From assembly GCF_001956985.1 (NCBI RefSeq), contig NZ_CP019082.1:2790001-2854000 (forward strand): a stretch of 64,000 nucleotides of DNA. The letters run 5' to 3'. The DNA is from Paludisphaera borealis. Its GTDB lineage: Bacteria > Planctomycetota > Planctomycetia > Isosphaerales > Isosphaeraceae. Below the pieces are notes generated by a model. It searched no databases. It worked only from the letters and a program-made list of their open reading frames with translations, and was not told the DNA's origin. Both the position numbers and the translations under genes were made by a program. This document shows positions 34,232 through 42,829 of the stretch, in pieces. How positions within the stretch are numbered: position 1 is the stretch's first letter; every line of letters begins with the position of its first letter.

Positions 34232-36790
34232 TCACTGCCACCGAGTCGGCCGATGCCGGAGCTGCTTCAAAACGCCGATGCGCTCCGGCGAGCCGACGAA
34301 CGTCTGATCGGGGAAGCGGTAACACGCGCGGATTCCGGCCAGAATCCGCGCGTCCAGGCTGGAATTCAACCACATGCCGGCCAGGTATTGGAGCCGCAGA
34401 TTGCGGTCGGTGTTGATCTGGGCGCCCCGCGTCCACTCCTTCATCAAGGGCGCCTGGCCGGCGTACGTGGCGAGCAGGTCGACCCCCTCCTCCAGCCCCG
34501 CGTCGCGTGCCTCACCGAACCCCACCTCGCGGAGCGACTGCTTCACGAGCTGATGGTCCGGGCGGTCCAGCCGGCGTTGCAGCGCATCGACGTCGATCAC
34601 CGTCGGCTCGACCTGGCCGAACAGGACGGCGTCGTAGGTGATGCCCTCGCGATCGTTGCTCCAGAGGATTCCGTTGGGGAAGACCTCGAAGAAGGTGGCG
34701 ATCACGCTCTTGGCCGTCTCCTCGTTGCTCTCGTAGAGCGGAATCCAGAGGCACACGATCCCGCCCGGATTCAGGTGATCGCGGCACATCCGGTAGTATT
34801 CCACCGTATTCAGCGCGGCGCAGCCCTTGACCCACGGGTCGATCGGATCGGAGGTGATGACGTCGAACTTCTCCCGGGTGGTGCGGAGGAAGTGCCGGCC
34901 GTCGTCGTAGACCACCTCGACCTGCTTGCCGTCGACCGTGTGGGGGTTCTGCTGTGCGATCCCGTCGACCACATGGTAATTCTCCTCGCCGAACATCGGC
35001 GTCACGACGGTCGGCACCAGCGGCTCGATGTCGCATATGACGATCCGCTTGACGTCGGGATGTGGGATGAAGGAGCCGGCGGTGACGCCCGCGCCACAGG
35101 CCACGACCAGCACCGACTCGGGCTTTTGATGTACCAGCGACGGGATGTGTCCGAGCATCCGCTGGAGCCGCATGTCGGCGGGCCGGGTCGACGCCTGGAC
35201 CTTGCCCGCGCCGTGGAAGCTCCGCACGCCGTCCTTCGACTCGGTGACGGCCACCGAGACGTTCGCCCCCTCGCCGACGTAGATGCAGAACACGTCGTAG
35301 TCATCGCCCTTGGGGATTTCCTTGACGATGCCAGGTGCCGACTGGGGGAGCAAGCTCACCGTCTGCCGGCCGAACGCCACGACTTGCCACGGCATCGGCG
35401 TCACGCTCCAGGCCAGCCAACCGGCGACCCCCATCGCGACCGCCAGGGCCGACGCGCCCCCCAGACGCACCGTTCCGGGCGACGGCCGGACCAGGGGCGT
35501 CAGCGCCGCCAGCGCGGCCGCCGCCGTGAGGCCGATCAGCGCCCGCTCGGCGCCGGCCGTCCCGATGGCGGGGACCACCAGCAGGCCGAACACCAAAGCT
35601 CCCGCGAGGGCGCCGACCGTGTTGGCCGCATAGACCCCTCCGACCAGCCGTCCGGGGTCTTGGCCGCGCGAGGCGACCGCCGCCAGCGCCAGCGGAAAGC
35701 TCGCCCCCCACAGGCAGGCCGGCGGCAGGACGGCCCAGAGGCAGCGCGCCAGGTCGAGCTGAAACGTGTACCAGGGGCTCGGCGACAGTTCGGGGAGGAT
35801 CGGCCAGTAAGGCAGCGACTGCGAGATCATGACCGCGGTCCAGGCGATGGCCGCGGTGAGGAGCCACTGGCAGGCGCCCAGGGCCAACCTCGCCGACGCG
35901 GCCCGCCGCGCCAGCAACGCCCCAAGGCTGCTCCCGATCCCCAGGCCGATCAGGAAGACGGCCAGAATCAACGAGAAGGTGTACACGGTCCCGCCGAGCA
36001 TCAGCGAAAGCAGACGGGTCCAGACCACCTCGGCGCCCAGGGCCGACATCCCGGAGAGGGCGATCGCCAGATACACGGCCCAGACGCCGGCCGCTCGCCC
36101 CTCGCTCTCGTTGGTCTCCGGCTCGGCCGTCGCCTCGCCCCCCGCCGGGACGGTCGCCAGGGCCAGGGCGATCGCGGCGACGGTTAGATTGATGGCGAAG
36201 GCGACGTAGGTGGCCGTCGCCATATCGTGGACGCGCAGCAGGTAGAAGCCGGCCAGCAGGCAGCCGAACACGGCCCCGGCGATGTTGCCACCGTAAAAGA
36301 AGCCCAGCCACGACACCCCCTCCGGGCCGGTCTCGACCCGGCGCGCGATCGCCGGAAGCGTCGCCCCCATCAGAAGCGTCGGCGGCAACAGGCAAAACCC
36401 GGCCACGACCCCGCGCAGCAGGACGTCCGGCGTCCCGTGGCCGGTGTAAAGCAGATACACCCGTTCAACGTACGGCATGCCGTACAACACCAGCAGCCCG
36501 ATGACGCCGATGCCCAGTTCGAGCAGTGCGTAGACCCGCAAAGGGTTCCGCCGGGTCGAGACGAGGCGCGGCAACAGCAGGCTGCCCGCGCCCATGCCGC
36601 CCATGAACGTCCCCAGTAGCACGCCGAGCGAAACGGCGGTCGAGCCGATCACCAGTTGCAGGAGCTGGAGCCAGACGACCTCGTAGATCATCGCCGCACA
36701 GCCACTGCCGACGAACAACACGAGCAATACGGGTAGAAGCCGGCGAGGCGAGCCCGAGCCGGTCGGTAGGGTCAAGTCCTGTGCGTGCAT
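34232..36790 (-). CDS. membrane-anchored spermidine synthase-like protein
   Basis: The 852-residue protein combines about 12-14 hydrophobic helices (residues 15-480) with a C-terminal SAM-dependent aminopropyltransferase-like domain. The first helix FVGSGCAAMIYEVVWLQLL is typical of the fused spermidine-synthase membrane family, and the pattern recurs at SGMSALGAEVVWTRLL, suggesting two homologous membrane halves. The synthase part shows VLVVACGAGVTAGSF (motif I), VVYDDGRHFL and VITSDPIDPWVKG, then GGIVCLWIPL. True polyamine synthesis is unproven. It is transcribed toward the aldo/keto reductase gene; the stops are 17 bp apart. Confidence 0.87.
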   Translation of the reverse strand: MHAQDLTLPTGSGSPRRLLPVLLVLFVGSGCAAMIYEVVWLQLLQLVIGSTAVSLGVLLGTFMGGMGAGSLLLPRLVSTRRNPLRVYALLELGIGVIGLLVLYGMPYVERVYLLYTGHGTPDVLLRGVVAGFCLLPPTLLMGATLPAIARRVETGPEGVSWLGFFYGGNIAGAVFGCLLAGFYLLRVHDMATATYVAFAINLTVAAIALALATVPAGGEATAEPETNESEGRAAGVWAVYLAIALSGMSALGAEVVWTRLLSLMLGGTVYTFSLILAVFLIGLGIGSSLGALLARRAASARLALGACQWLLTAAIAWTAVMISQSLPYWPILPELSPSPWYTFQLDLARCLWAVLPPACLWGASFPLALAAVASRGQDPGRLVGGVYAANTVGALAGALVFGLLVVPAIGTAGAERALIGLTAAAALAALTPLVRPSPGTVRLGGASALAVAMGVAGWLAWSVTPMPWQVVAFGRQTVSLLPQSAPGIVKEIPKGDDYDVFCIYVGEGANVSVAVTESKDGVRSFHGAGKVQASTRPADMRLQRMLGHIPSLVHQKPESVLVVACGAGVTAGSFIPHPDVKRIVICDIEPLVPTVVTPMFGEENYHVVDGIAQQNPHTVDGKQVEVVYDDGRHFLRTTREKFDVITSDPIDPWVKGCAALNTVEYYRMCRDHLNPGGIVCLWIPLYESNEETAKSVIATFFEVFPNGILWSNDREGITYDAVLFGQVEPTVIDVDALQRRLDRPDHQLVKQSLREVGFGEARDAGLEEGVDLLATYAGQAPLMKEWTRGAQINTDRNLRLQYLAGMWLNSSLDARILAGIRACYRFPDQTFVGSPERIGVLKQLRHRPTRWQ

Positions 36791-36809
36791 CGAGCTGTCG
36801 TCTCCTCTA

Positions 36810-38117
36810 TCAAACGCGCGGCGGGCTCGCTCGCCGACCGCGAAGGCTTTCGGGAAAGAGGCGTTCCTGCTCGATGTTGTCGACGGCGTTGAACGGAAAC
36901 GGGAGGAAATCGGTCTCGAAAGTCAGCTCGGGGTGGGCGTCGACCTCGGCTTGGAGAGGCCGGGTGACCCAGAGGGTCGTGAGTTCGAGGGTGTTGGGGA
37001 TCACGACCATCCGGGCGTCGTTCGGGTCGATCCGCCAGCAGGTGTCGAGGCAGGCGGCCAGCACGTCGCGGTCGGTGGGCATCGCCAGCGGCACCCGGGC
37101 TCGGGTCAGGAAGTTGCTGGTGAAGCAGTTGACGTGGATCGGCGTCGGGTCGATCGCCCGGACGAGGCGGTCGGTCGTCAGATCGGCCAGGCCGACGCCC
37201 AGGGCGTTGCCCCGCGACTCGACCGAGACGTCGAGCACGGCCAGGCGAGTGATCGACGGCGACGGCGGGTCGGGCATGGTCTCGACGCGCTGGCGGCCGA
37301 TCACATTGGGGTCGAGCCCCGTGCCGCTGTAGTTCTTGCCCAACTCGCCGACGATCAAGACGTCGATCTGGTCGAACGGCAGGCGAGCCATGAGCGCGCG
37401 GGCCTCGGCCAACAGCGCGGGCTCGACGGCCAGCAGATCCTCGGGCTCGACGGCGACGATCTTCGCGGTGTGCTCGGAGGCGTTTTCGAGGATCGCCAGG
37501 CCGACGGCCACGGGGGTTTTCCGGAGCAGGAAGGCGCCGACCTCGGGCAAGATCCGCCGCAGGCCGTCGAGCCCCAGCTTGTGAACCTGCGCCGCCCCCT
37601 CGCGCTTGCCGAGACCGATGGTGAGCATCTTCAGCAGGCCGCTCTCGTAGTCGCCGGTGAACGAGGTGTGGGGCTTGATCCGGTTGAGCAGGACGATTCC
37701 GTCGGCCTCGAAGGCGTTGCGGTCGAAATGGATCGGCAGGCCGAGGGAGTTGGTCCCCATGACGACGGTGTCCATCTCGCAACGGACCTCGCAGCCGACG
37801 GTCCGCTCGGTCACCCCCAGCTCAGCAAGCAGCGAGCGCTGGCCGTCGGCCGTGCCGCCGCCGTGGCTGCCCATCGCCGCGACCACGAACGGCTGGAACC
37901 CAAGCCCGCGCACGGCGTCGACCGTCGCCCGGGCGATCTCGACGATCCCGGCGATCCCCCGGCTGCCGACGGTGATCGCGACGCGTCCCCCGGCCGGCGC
38001 GCGATCGACCAGCCGGCTGACGGCGACCGCCAGGGCGACCGCCGCCGGCGCGTCCGGTGCCTCGGGTTGATCGAACGTGCGACGGACCTTGGCGATCGGC
38101 GGCGGCGTCATCGTCAT
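36810..38117 (-). CDS. LarA/DUF2088-like nickel-pincer racemase family protein
   Basis: The 435-residue protein resembles the lactate racemase LarA catalytic fold: VAITVGSRGIAGI, MGSHGGGTADGQRSLLAELG, GIVLLNRIKPHTSFTGDYESG, KMLTIGLGKREGA and VNCFTSNFLTRARVPLAMPT. LarA-family enzymes isomerise 2-hydroxy acids using a nickel-pincer cofactor, but this longer variant is best described as LarA-like or DUF2088 with unknown substrate. No larB/larC/larE cofactor genes are in view. Its ATG overlaps the stop of the upstream membrane protein gene (ATGA), so translation is coupled. A cobalt/nickel transporter is encoded 9 kb away, which may or may not be related. Confidence 0.8.
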   Translation of the reverse strand: MTMTPPPIAKVRRTFDQPEAPDAPAAVALAVAVSRLVDRAPAGGRVAITVGSRGIAGIVEIARATVDAVRGLGFQPFVVAAMGSHGGGTADGQRSLLAELGVTERTVGCEVRCEMDTVVMGTNSLGLPIHFDRNAFEADGIVLLNRIKPHTSFTGDYESGLLKMLTIGLGKREGAAQVHKLGLDGLRRILPEVGAFLLRKTPVAVGLAILENASEHTAKIVAVEPEDLLAVEPALLAEARALMARLPFDQIDVLIVGELGKNYSGTGLDPNVIGRQRVETMPDPPSPSITRLAVLDVSVESRGNALGVGLADLTTDRLVRAIDPTPIHVNCFTSNFLTRARVPLAMPTDRDVLAACLDTCWRIDPNDARMVVIPNTLELTTLWVTRPLQAEVDAHPELTFETDFLPFPFNAVDNIEQERLFPESLRGRRASPPRV

Positions 38118-40051
38118 GGGGGTGAGACCTGGGAAGGAAGAGGGTTGGGAACTTCCTCGTTTCCTCTGGATTGTAGCCGAAGCTCTGCCGGGTTGTTCGA
38201 TTTGCGCCGCCAGACCTCGATCAGCCCGAACCGCGCTTCGGGCTCGTATTCGTCCAGGATGACCTGCGTCAGTCGCTTCAAGGGAATCCGGGGTTGGCGG
38301 CCGATCTCAGTGGGCGACCAGACGACGATCGAATCGTCCCCCGCCTGTTCCAGGTCGTGAGCGAACTCTTCGTCGAGGTCGTGATGGACCAGCCACATCC
38401 AGGCGACGCCCGTCTCGACGTGGAAGGGAGACCTTCGGCCCGTGGGACCGTTGACGCAGGGAAACGGCGGATTGTTCAGGGCGTTGGCCACGATCGTGGT
38501 AGGGCCGGTCGTCTCGCGCACGTAACGCAAGAGCCGGATGTATCCATCCCATGTGTAGAAAGGCTGTTTCGATTGGTCGAACCAGATCCACGCCCCGGGC
38601 GGCAGCCTGGGCCATCTCGAAGTGGCTGCGGCGCGGATCGAATCAAGAGTCGCCCGGACGTCGCAATTGTACGGAAACCACCTAGGGAGAGTCTCGAACA
38701 AGAGCAGCACGATCAGCAGCAGGCCAGGGAAAGGCCGGCGCAGCCTGCCGGAGTTCTCGGTCGCGATCCGGGCGCACCACGCGATCGGAATCGCCCAGGC
38801 CGTCGAGCCGACTAAAGCCAGCGGCGTCCTCAGATAACTATGATCCATCGGGTGCAGGGGGCGATAAAACAGCGCCCCCACGACCGCGAGGAGCCATGTC
38901 CGGGCGTTCGCCTTGACCAGTCCGCGAGGGGGACGAAGGCTCAGATACGTCAAGGCGATCAGCAGGGCCGCCCTCGTGGGTTGTTGGATCTCCTCAACCA
39001 GGAACGTCACCGCTCGGGCGGGCGTGAAGGTGCTGTAAGGTCCGCCGTAGGCGACGACGCGGAGGCTCCGGACGAGGTCGCCCAGCACTCCGGCGACGAT
39101 CAAGGGCGCGAAGCCCACCGTCACGAACAGCCCGAACGCGCCGGTCCACTCCAGGAGACGACGCACGCCGCGTCGCGACCACTGACCTCCGGGATCGCCG
39201 TCCGATCCGGCTTCGCTCCGTATCGCGGCGTCCGCCAGCGCGGGGAGGAAGAGGACGACGTGAGGGCGGATGGTGAAGGCCGCCGCGGCCAGGAACGCCG
39301 CGAGCCATCGGCCGCGCCGGCCCGGCCAGGCCTGGAGCACGAGGATGCCGAGCGTCGCACCCAGCGCGGCATGCCAGTCGCGCTCGGCCACGACCTCGAA
39401 ATGCTGGTCGAGATAGAAACCGAGAAACATGAGATACGCCGCCATCCCCGGGAGGAGGCCGCCGAAGCACCTCCGGCTCCAGGCGAGGACGACGCCCCCC
39501 AACATCAACAGCGCCGCCGCATCCACTCCGTAGAAAGCCCTGGCGTAGCCCCAACCGAACAGTTTGCCGAGAATCCAGTGCAGATAGATGTGTCCCGGGA
39601 AGTTATAGCCTCGGATGTCGCGATACGGGAGTTCCCCGTCATTCCACCCGTGGGCGAACTCCGCGAAGGCCTCGACGTCCCGGCACCAGGGCCAGTAAAG
39701 GTAGTGCGGAATCCAGATCGCCAGCCAGACGACAGCCGCCCCCACAAGCCCGTAAACGAGCCAGCTCCGCAGCGCCGCCGTGGAGAGTGCATCGAGCCGA
39801 TCGAGGCCGCGGGCCAACCGCGCCGTCGATCGGTCTTCAGTCCCTCGGCGTCCGGCCCAGAAGACGCTCAGCACGTAGCCGGCCAGAACCGCCGCGAAGG
39901 CCGATTCGAGCGCGTGAGAGCGGACTTGTCGAGGGAGGTAAGAGATCAGGTCGTCGGCCAGGTACAGGCCCAGCAGAACCACGGCCGCGCCCGCCCCCAG
40001 GAGGATCAATCGCGGGATGCCCAACGGTTTACGCCCTTGACTCGGACTCAT
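38114..40051 (-). CDS. polytopic membrane protein, glycosyltransferase-39/PMT-like
   Basis: The 645-residue protein has about 11-13 hydrophobic segments. After the second helix pair there is a loop with CRDVEAFAEFAHGWNDGELPYRD and NFPGHIYLHWIL, the arrangement of dolichol-phosphate-mannose-type mannosyltransferases (GT39/GT83), where an acidic residue in the first loop is catalytic. A C-terminal extracytoplasmic domain follows. It would transfer a lipid-linked sugar to an unknown acceptor; I cannot confirm the catalytic Asp. Its TGA overlaps the LarA-like start by 4 bp. Confidence 0.65.
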   Translation of the reverse strand: MSPSQGRKPLGIPRLILLGAGAAVVLLGLYLADDLISYLPRQVRSHALESAFAAVLAGYVLSVFWAGRRGTEDRSTARLARGLDRLDALSTAALRSWLVYGLVGAAVVWLAIWIPHYLYWPWCRDVEAFAEFAHGWNDGELPYRDIRGYNFPGHIYLHWILGKLFGWGYARAFYGVDAAALLMLGGVVLAWSRRCFGGLLPGMAAYLMFLGFYLDQHFEVVAERDWHAALGATLGILVLQAWPGRRGRWLAAFLAAAAFTIRPHVVLFLPALADAAIRSEAGSDGDPGGQWSRRGVRRLLEWTGAFGLFVTVGFAPLIVAGVLGDLVRSLRVVAYGGPYSTFTPARAVTFLVEEIQQPTRAALLIALTYLSLRPPRGLVKANARTWLLAVVGALFYRPLHPMDHSYLRTPLALVGSTAWAIPIAWCARIATENSGRLRRPFPGLLLIVLLLFETLPRWFPYNCDVRATLDSIRAAATSRWPRLPPGAWIWFDQSKQPFYTWDGYIRLLRYVRETTGPTTIVANALNNPPFPCVNGPTGRRSPFHVETGVAWMWLVHHDLDEEFAHDLEQAGDDSIVVWSPTEIGRQPRIPLKRLTQVILDEYEPEARFGLIEVWRRKSNNPAELRLQSRGNEEVPNPLPSQVSPP

Positions 40052-40231
40052 CGTCGGGACTCCGACGCTTCCTGCCCCAGGATGCGATAGGGTCGGGCTT
40101 CAGACTCCACGGCGCTCTGAGTTCCTATTAGAGCGTCCCAACACGGACGTTCGTAGCGGATTCAGACTCGGGAGTCGGGAATCCCCCGAAAACCGGGCGG
40201 CTCGCATCGCGGCGGCGGTTCGAAACGCCAA

Positions 40232-40266
40232 AGCCCCTCGCGAGCCGAGGGGCGTCGCGAGGGGCT
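40232..40266 (-). terminator. hairpin terminator of PEP-CTERM gene, possibly bidirectional
   Basis: AGCCCCTCGCGA (40232-40243) pairs with TCGCGAGGGGCT (40255-40266), a perfect 12-bp stem. Minus-strand exit is TTTGGCGTTTCGAA, serving the PEP-CTERM gene that ends at 40331. On the plus strand the stem is followed by GTTTTTTGG, so it would also stop plus-strand transcription. Confidence 0.75.
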
Positions 40267-40330
40267 GTTTTTTGGCTTCACAACCACGCGGGCGAGAGCG
40301 CGCCCGCGGTGCGGCTGATCAGGTCGATCG

Positions 40331-41122
40331 TCAGGCGGCCTTGCGGCGGTCGCGGACCCGCTTGACGAGGGTCGCGGCGCCGATCATGCCGGCCCAGGCC
40401 AGCACGGTCGACGGCTCGGGCACGGGGACTTCCTGGATCGGTCCGCCCTGGGCCGAGTAGGCCGCCGGGTAGGTGATCTGCGGGTTGGCGTTCTGGACGC
40501 TGACCGGCTTGGTGGTGTACGGCTGGGAGGTCAGGACGACGATGGTGCCGCTGGTGGCGCCGGCGCCGAGCGGGCCCTTGTCCTTGGCCGGGTCGAGGTA
40601 TTGGAACGTCAGGGCGCCAGTCTGCGAGCCGGGCAGCCAGGCGATCGACGTCGGGGTCTGGATGACGCTCCCCGGGGCGGCCGCGGGCAGATCCAGGTTG
40701 CCGACCTTGCCGTCGGTGACGACGAAGACCGAGCTGCCGGGACCGCCGGTGTTCAGCAGGTCCGCCAGGGCGGGCGTGGCGTTGAACTGGAGCGAGGCGC
40801 TGTTGACCGAGGTCGGCTCACCGCTGACGTCGGAAACTTTGTTGACGCCGAACTGGTAGGCGTAGGCGTAGAGCCCGGCGAAGGCGCCAGTCCCTTCAAG
40901 GACCTGCGATTCGACGATGCCCGTGACCGGCGTGCCCATGAACTGGTACGCCGAAGTCAGCGGCGCCACGCCGTCGATCGGCTTGAACAGGCTGTTGAAA
41001 GCCGACGCGGAGATCTCGGGCGCATTGAGGTTTTGGACGATCGGGGTGGCGTGTGCGGTCGAGGAGGCCGCGCTCAACACGAGACCAGCGCCCAGGGCGA
41101 GAGCAGAGGAGATTTTGTTCAT
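40331..41122 (-). CDS. PEP-CTERM sorting-domain secreted protein
   Basis: The 263-residue protein has a signal peptide (ISSALALGAGLVLSAASSTAHA), a small beta-rich Ser/Thr/Gly body, and a canonical C-terminal exosortase signal VPEPSTVLAWAGMIGAATLV followed by KRVRDRRKAA and stop. It should be exported, cleaved at the PEP motif and released or anchored, with possible glycosylation. No exosortase gene is in this window. The ATG at 41122 begins the signal peptide and has GGAAG about 10 nt upstream. The hairpin at 40232-40266 ends its transcript. Confidence 0.92.
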   Translation of the reverse strand: MNKISSALALGAGLVLSAASSTAHATPIVQNLNAPEISASAFNSLFKPIDGVAPLTSAYQFMGTPVTGIVESQVLEGTGAFAGLYAYAYQFGVNKVSDVSGEPTSVNSASLQFNATPALADLLNTGGPGSSVFVVTDGKVGNLDLPAAAPGSVIQTPTSIAWLPGSQTGALTFQYLDPAKDKGPLGAGATSGTIVVLTSQPYTTKPVSVQNANPQITYPAAYSAQGGPIQEVPVPEPSTVLAWAGMIGAATLVKRVRDRRKAA

Positions 41123-41591
41123 TCGAGTCGATCTTCCAGGGTTGATCTGGGAGGCGCGTCGCATCACGAACCTCCCCGTGCGAGTCAATCCGTAACTCGC
41201 CGGCCGGAGAACGTCTCCGGACGGTACCCGCGGGCCTTGGTGCATCGAACGCGGGTCGAAGGAGCCGAAACGGCGATGCCGCCGCGACTCCCCTCCTGGA
41301 TCTCCCGTCCTCGAGTCCGGATCAGCGGCTCGAACCCACGCCCCAGCTTAACAAAGCCAGGCGGCGCGCGGTCCTCGACTTCCGATCGACGACTCCCACA
41401 TGAGGGCGAGAACAGGCTCCAGCGACTGGTACGCGTCTCCAACCAGCGTCTAACGCCGGCTGAGACGATCGGCAAGCTACCACGAACGACCTGGAGGGTC
41501 AACACGACTTTAAGCATTCGCACACGGATCAAGCCGTTCGCGGACCGGGGGCTGAAATCAGCCCCGCACGCCCTAATTCAGGCCGATTGTT
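41123..41591. other. intergenic region, nothing firm
   Basis: This 469-bp gap lies between two minus-strand genes. A GGTTCGAGCC-like T-loop string occurs on the minus strand near 41325-41335, but no tRNA cloverleaf can be folded around it. GGGGCTGAAATCAGCCCC at about 41550-41567 is a perfect 8-bp-arm hairpin just past the DedA gene stop and could help termination. Confidence 0.45.
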
Positions 41592-42521
41592 TCAATGCGG
41601 GACGACCGACTCGGGCGCCGTGAACCCGGCGGGGGGTTCGGGGCTCGGAAATCGTTCCACCCGCGCCCGGGACGGAGCCGGGTCGACCGGCTCGGCCGGC
41701 GACGGCTCGGGAGCCGCGGCGGCCGGGGCCGAACGCGACGGCGACTTGTCCTGGATCGCTAGGTCGTCGGGAGGCAGCGGCAGGTCGTCGCCGTCGGCGA
41801 CCAGCACCGGCGGACCGACCGGCAGCCCGGCTCGCTGATGGGCCTTGTAATGGCGGTAGATCAGCCAGCCCGCGACGCCCACCCCGATGCTGATGGCCAC
41901 CCACTGCTGGAAGTCGTGGATGCCCTTCTCGATCTGGTGGGCGAACAAGTAGCCGAGCAGGAACATCAGCGACGTGCTCAAAAGCGCCGCCACGAAGTCG
42001 GTGAGCAGCAGCTTGAGCGGCGGCAGCTTGAGAATTCCGGCCGTCAGGTAGGCGGCAGTCCGAAAGCCGACCGCGAACCGGCCCAAGATCAGGATCTTGA
42101 AGCCGTGGCGGTGGAAATAGCCCTTGATCTGCGCCTCGCGGGCGCGGGTCAAGAGCCGTCGGGTCAAAGGCAGGCTGAGTACCCGCTCGCCGAAGTAATA
42201 GCCAAGGAAATAGACGATGAAGTCGCCGAGGAGGACGCCGGCCAGGCAGGTCGAGAACGCCAGCGGGCCCGACATCCGGCCGTTGCGGGTCAGGATGGCG
42301 GCCAGCAGGACCGGCGCTTCCTCGGGGATCGGCAGGCCCAGCCCGCCGAGAACCAGTATCAACGCGATCCCGACATACCCGAGCTGTCCGACTAGCTGCT
42401 CCGTCAACCTCGACTCCCGCTCCTCGCGATCACTCCCGCCCGGACGCTCGAACCCGACCGCGGCGAGACGACGCTCGACCCTCGATCCCTCTCGACGGAG
42501 CGCGATCGAGCCGCGCTCCAT
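41592..42521 (-). CDS. DedA family membrane protein
   Basis: The 309-residue protein has the DedA/SNARE-associated (VTT) fold: LVGQLGYVGIALILVLGG, GLPIPEEAPVLLAA with the conserved acidic pair, GVLLGDFIVYFLGYYFGE, and the hallmark RFAVGFRTAAYLTAG. These proteins are lipid scramblases or flippases recycling undecaprenyl-phosphate or phospholipid carriers. A Pro/Ala/Ser-rich cytoplasmic tail of about 75 residues follows the last helix. The start is uncertain: the ATG at 42521 adds about 45 polar residues before the first helix, so a later non-ATG start is possible. Confidence 0.87.
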   Translation of the reverse strand: MERGSIALRREGSRVERRLAAVGFERPGGSDREERESRLTEQLVGQLGYVGIALILVLGGLGLPIPEEAPVLLAAILTRNGRMSGPLAFSTCLAGVLLGDFIVYFLGYYFGERVLSLPLTRRLLTRAREAQIKGYFHRHGFKILILGRFAVGFRTAAYLTAGILKLPPLKLLLTDFVAALLSTSLMFLLGYLFAHQIEKGIHDFQQWVAISIGVGVAGWLIYRHYKAHQRAGLPVGPPVLVADGDDLPLPPDDLAIQDKSPSRSAPAAAAPEPSPAEPVDPAPSRARVERFPSPEPPAGFTAPESVVPH

Positions 42522-42829
42522 CTCAAATTTGGTATCACAATGAGGCCGAAACGTCGAGGCCCTGCTTCTCGACCGTCCACCATGGATCGCGTCGCGCCGG
42601 CCAGTTCGCAGCTTGATCGCAGGCCACGGCGGCTTTCCTCCCCCCCAATTCGAACGGTCTTGACCTTGTCGGCCGACATCGATAGTTTGCCCGGAGCCCA
42701 AGGAAGGGTCCATTCGAATTGCGAACGCCGCCACGACTCCCCGACGAATCGGAACGCCCGCGGCGACGCGGCGAACCGACCGAGCGGGCGACGACCTCGG
42801 CGTAATAGTTCTCAGGGAGGAGAACGACC
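42522..42829. other. divergent intergenic region with a ribosome-site hairpin
   Basis: The gap lies between the DedA and CARDB genes. No consensus promoter was found. At its end GTTCTC (42808-42813) and GAGAAC (42820-42825) pair around AGGGAG, so the Shine-Dalgarno of the CARDB gene lies within a small hairpin. Confidence 0.5.

Noticed and set aside
41290-41400. tRNA-like T-loop GGTTCGAGCC on the minus strand
   Set aside because: The T stem does not pair and no acceptor, D or anticodon arms of proper size can be folded.
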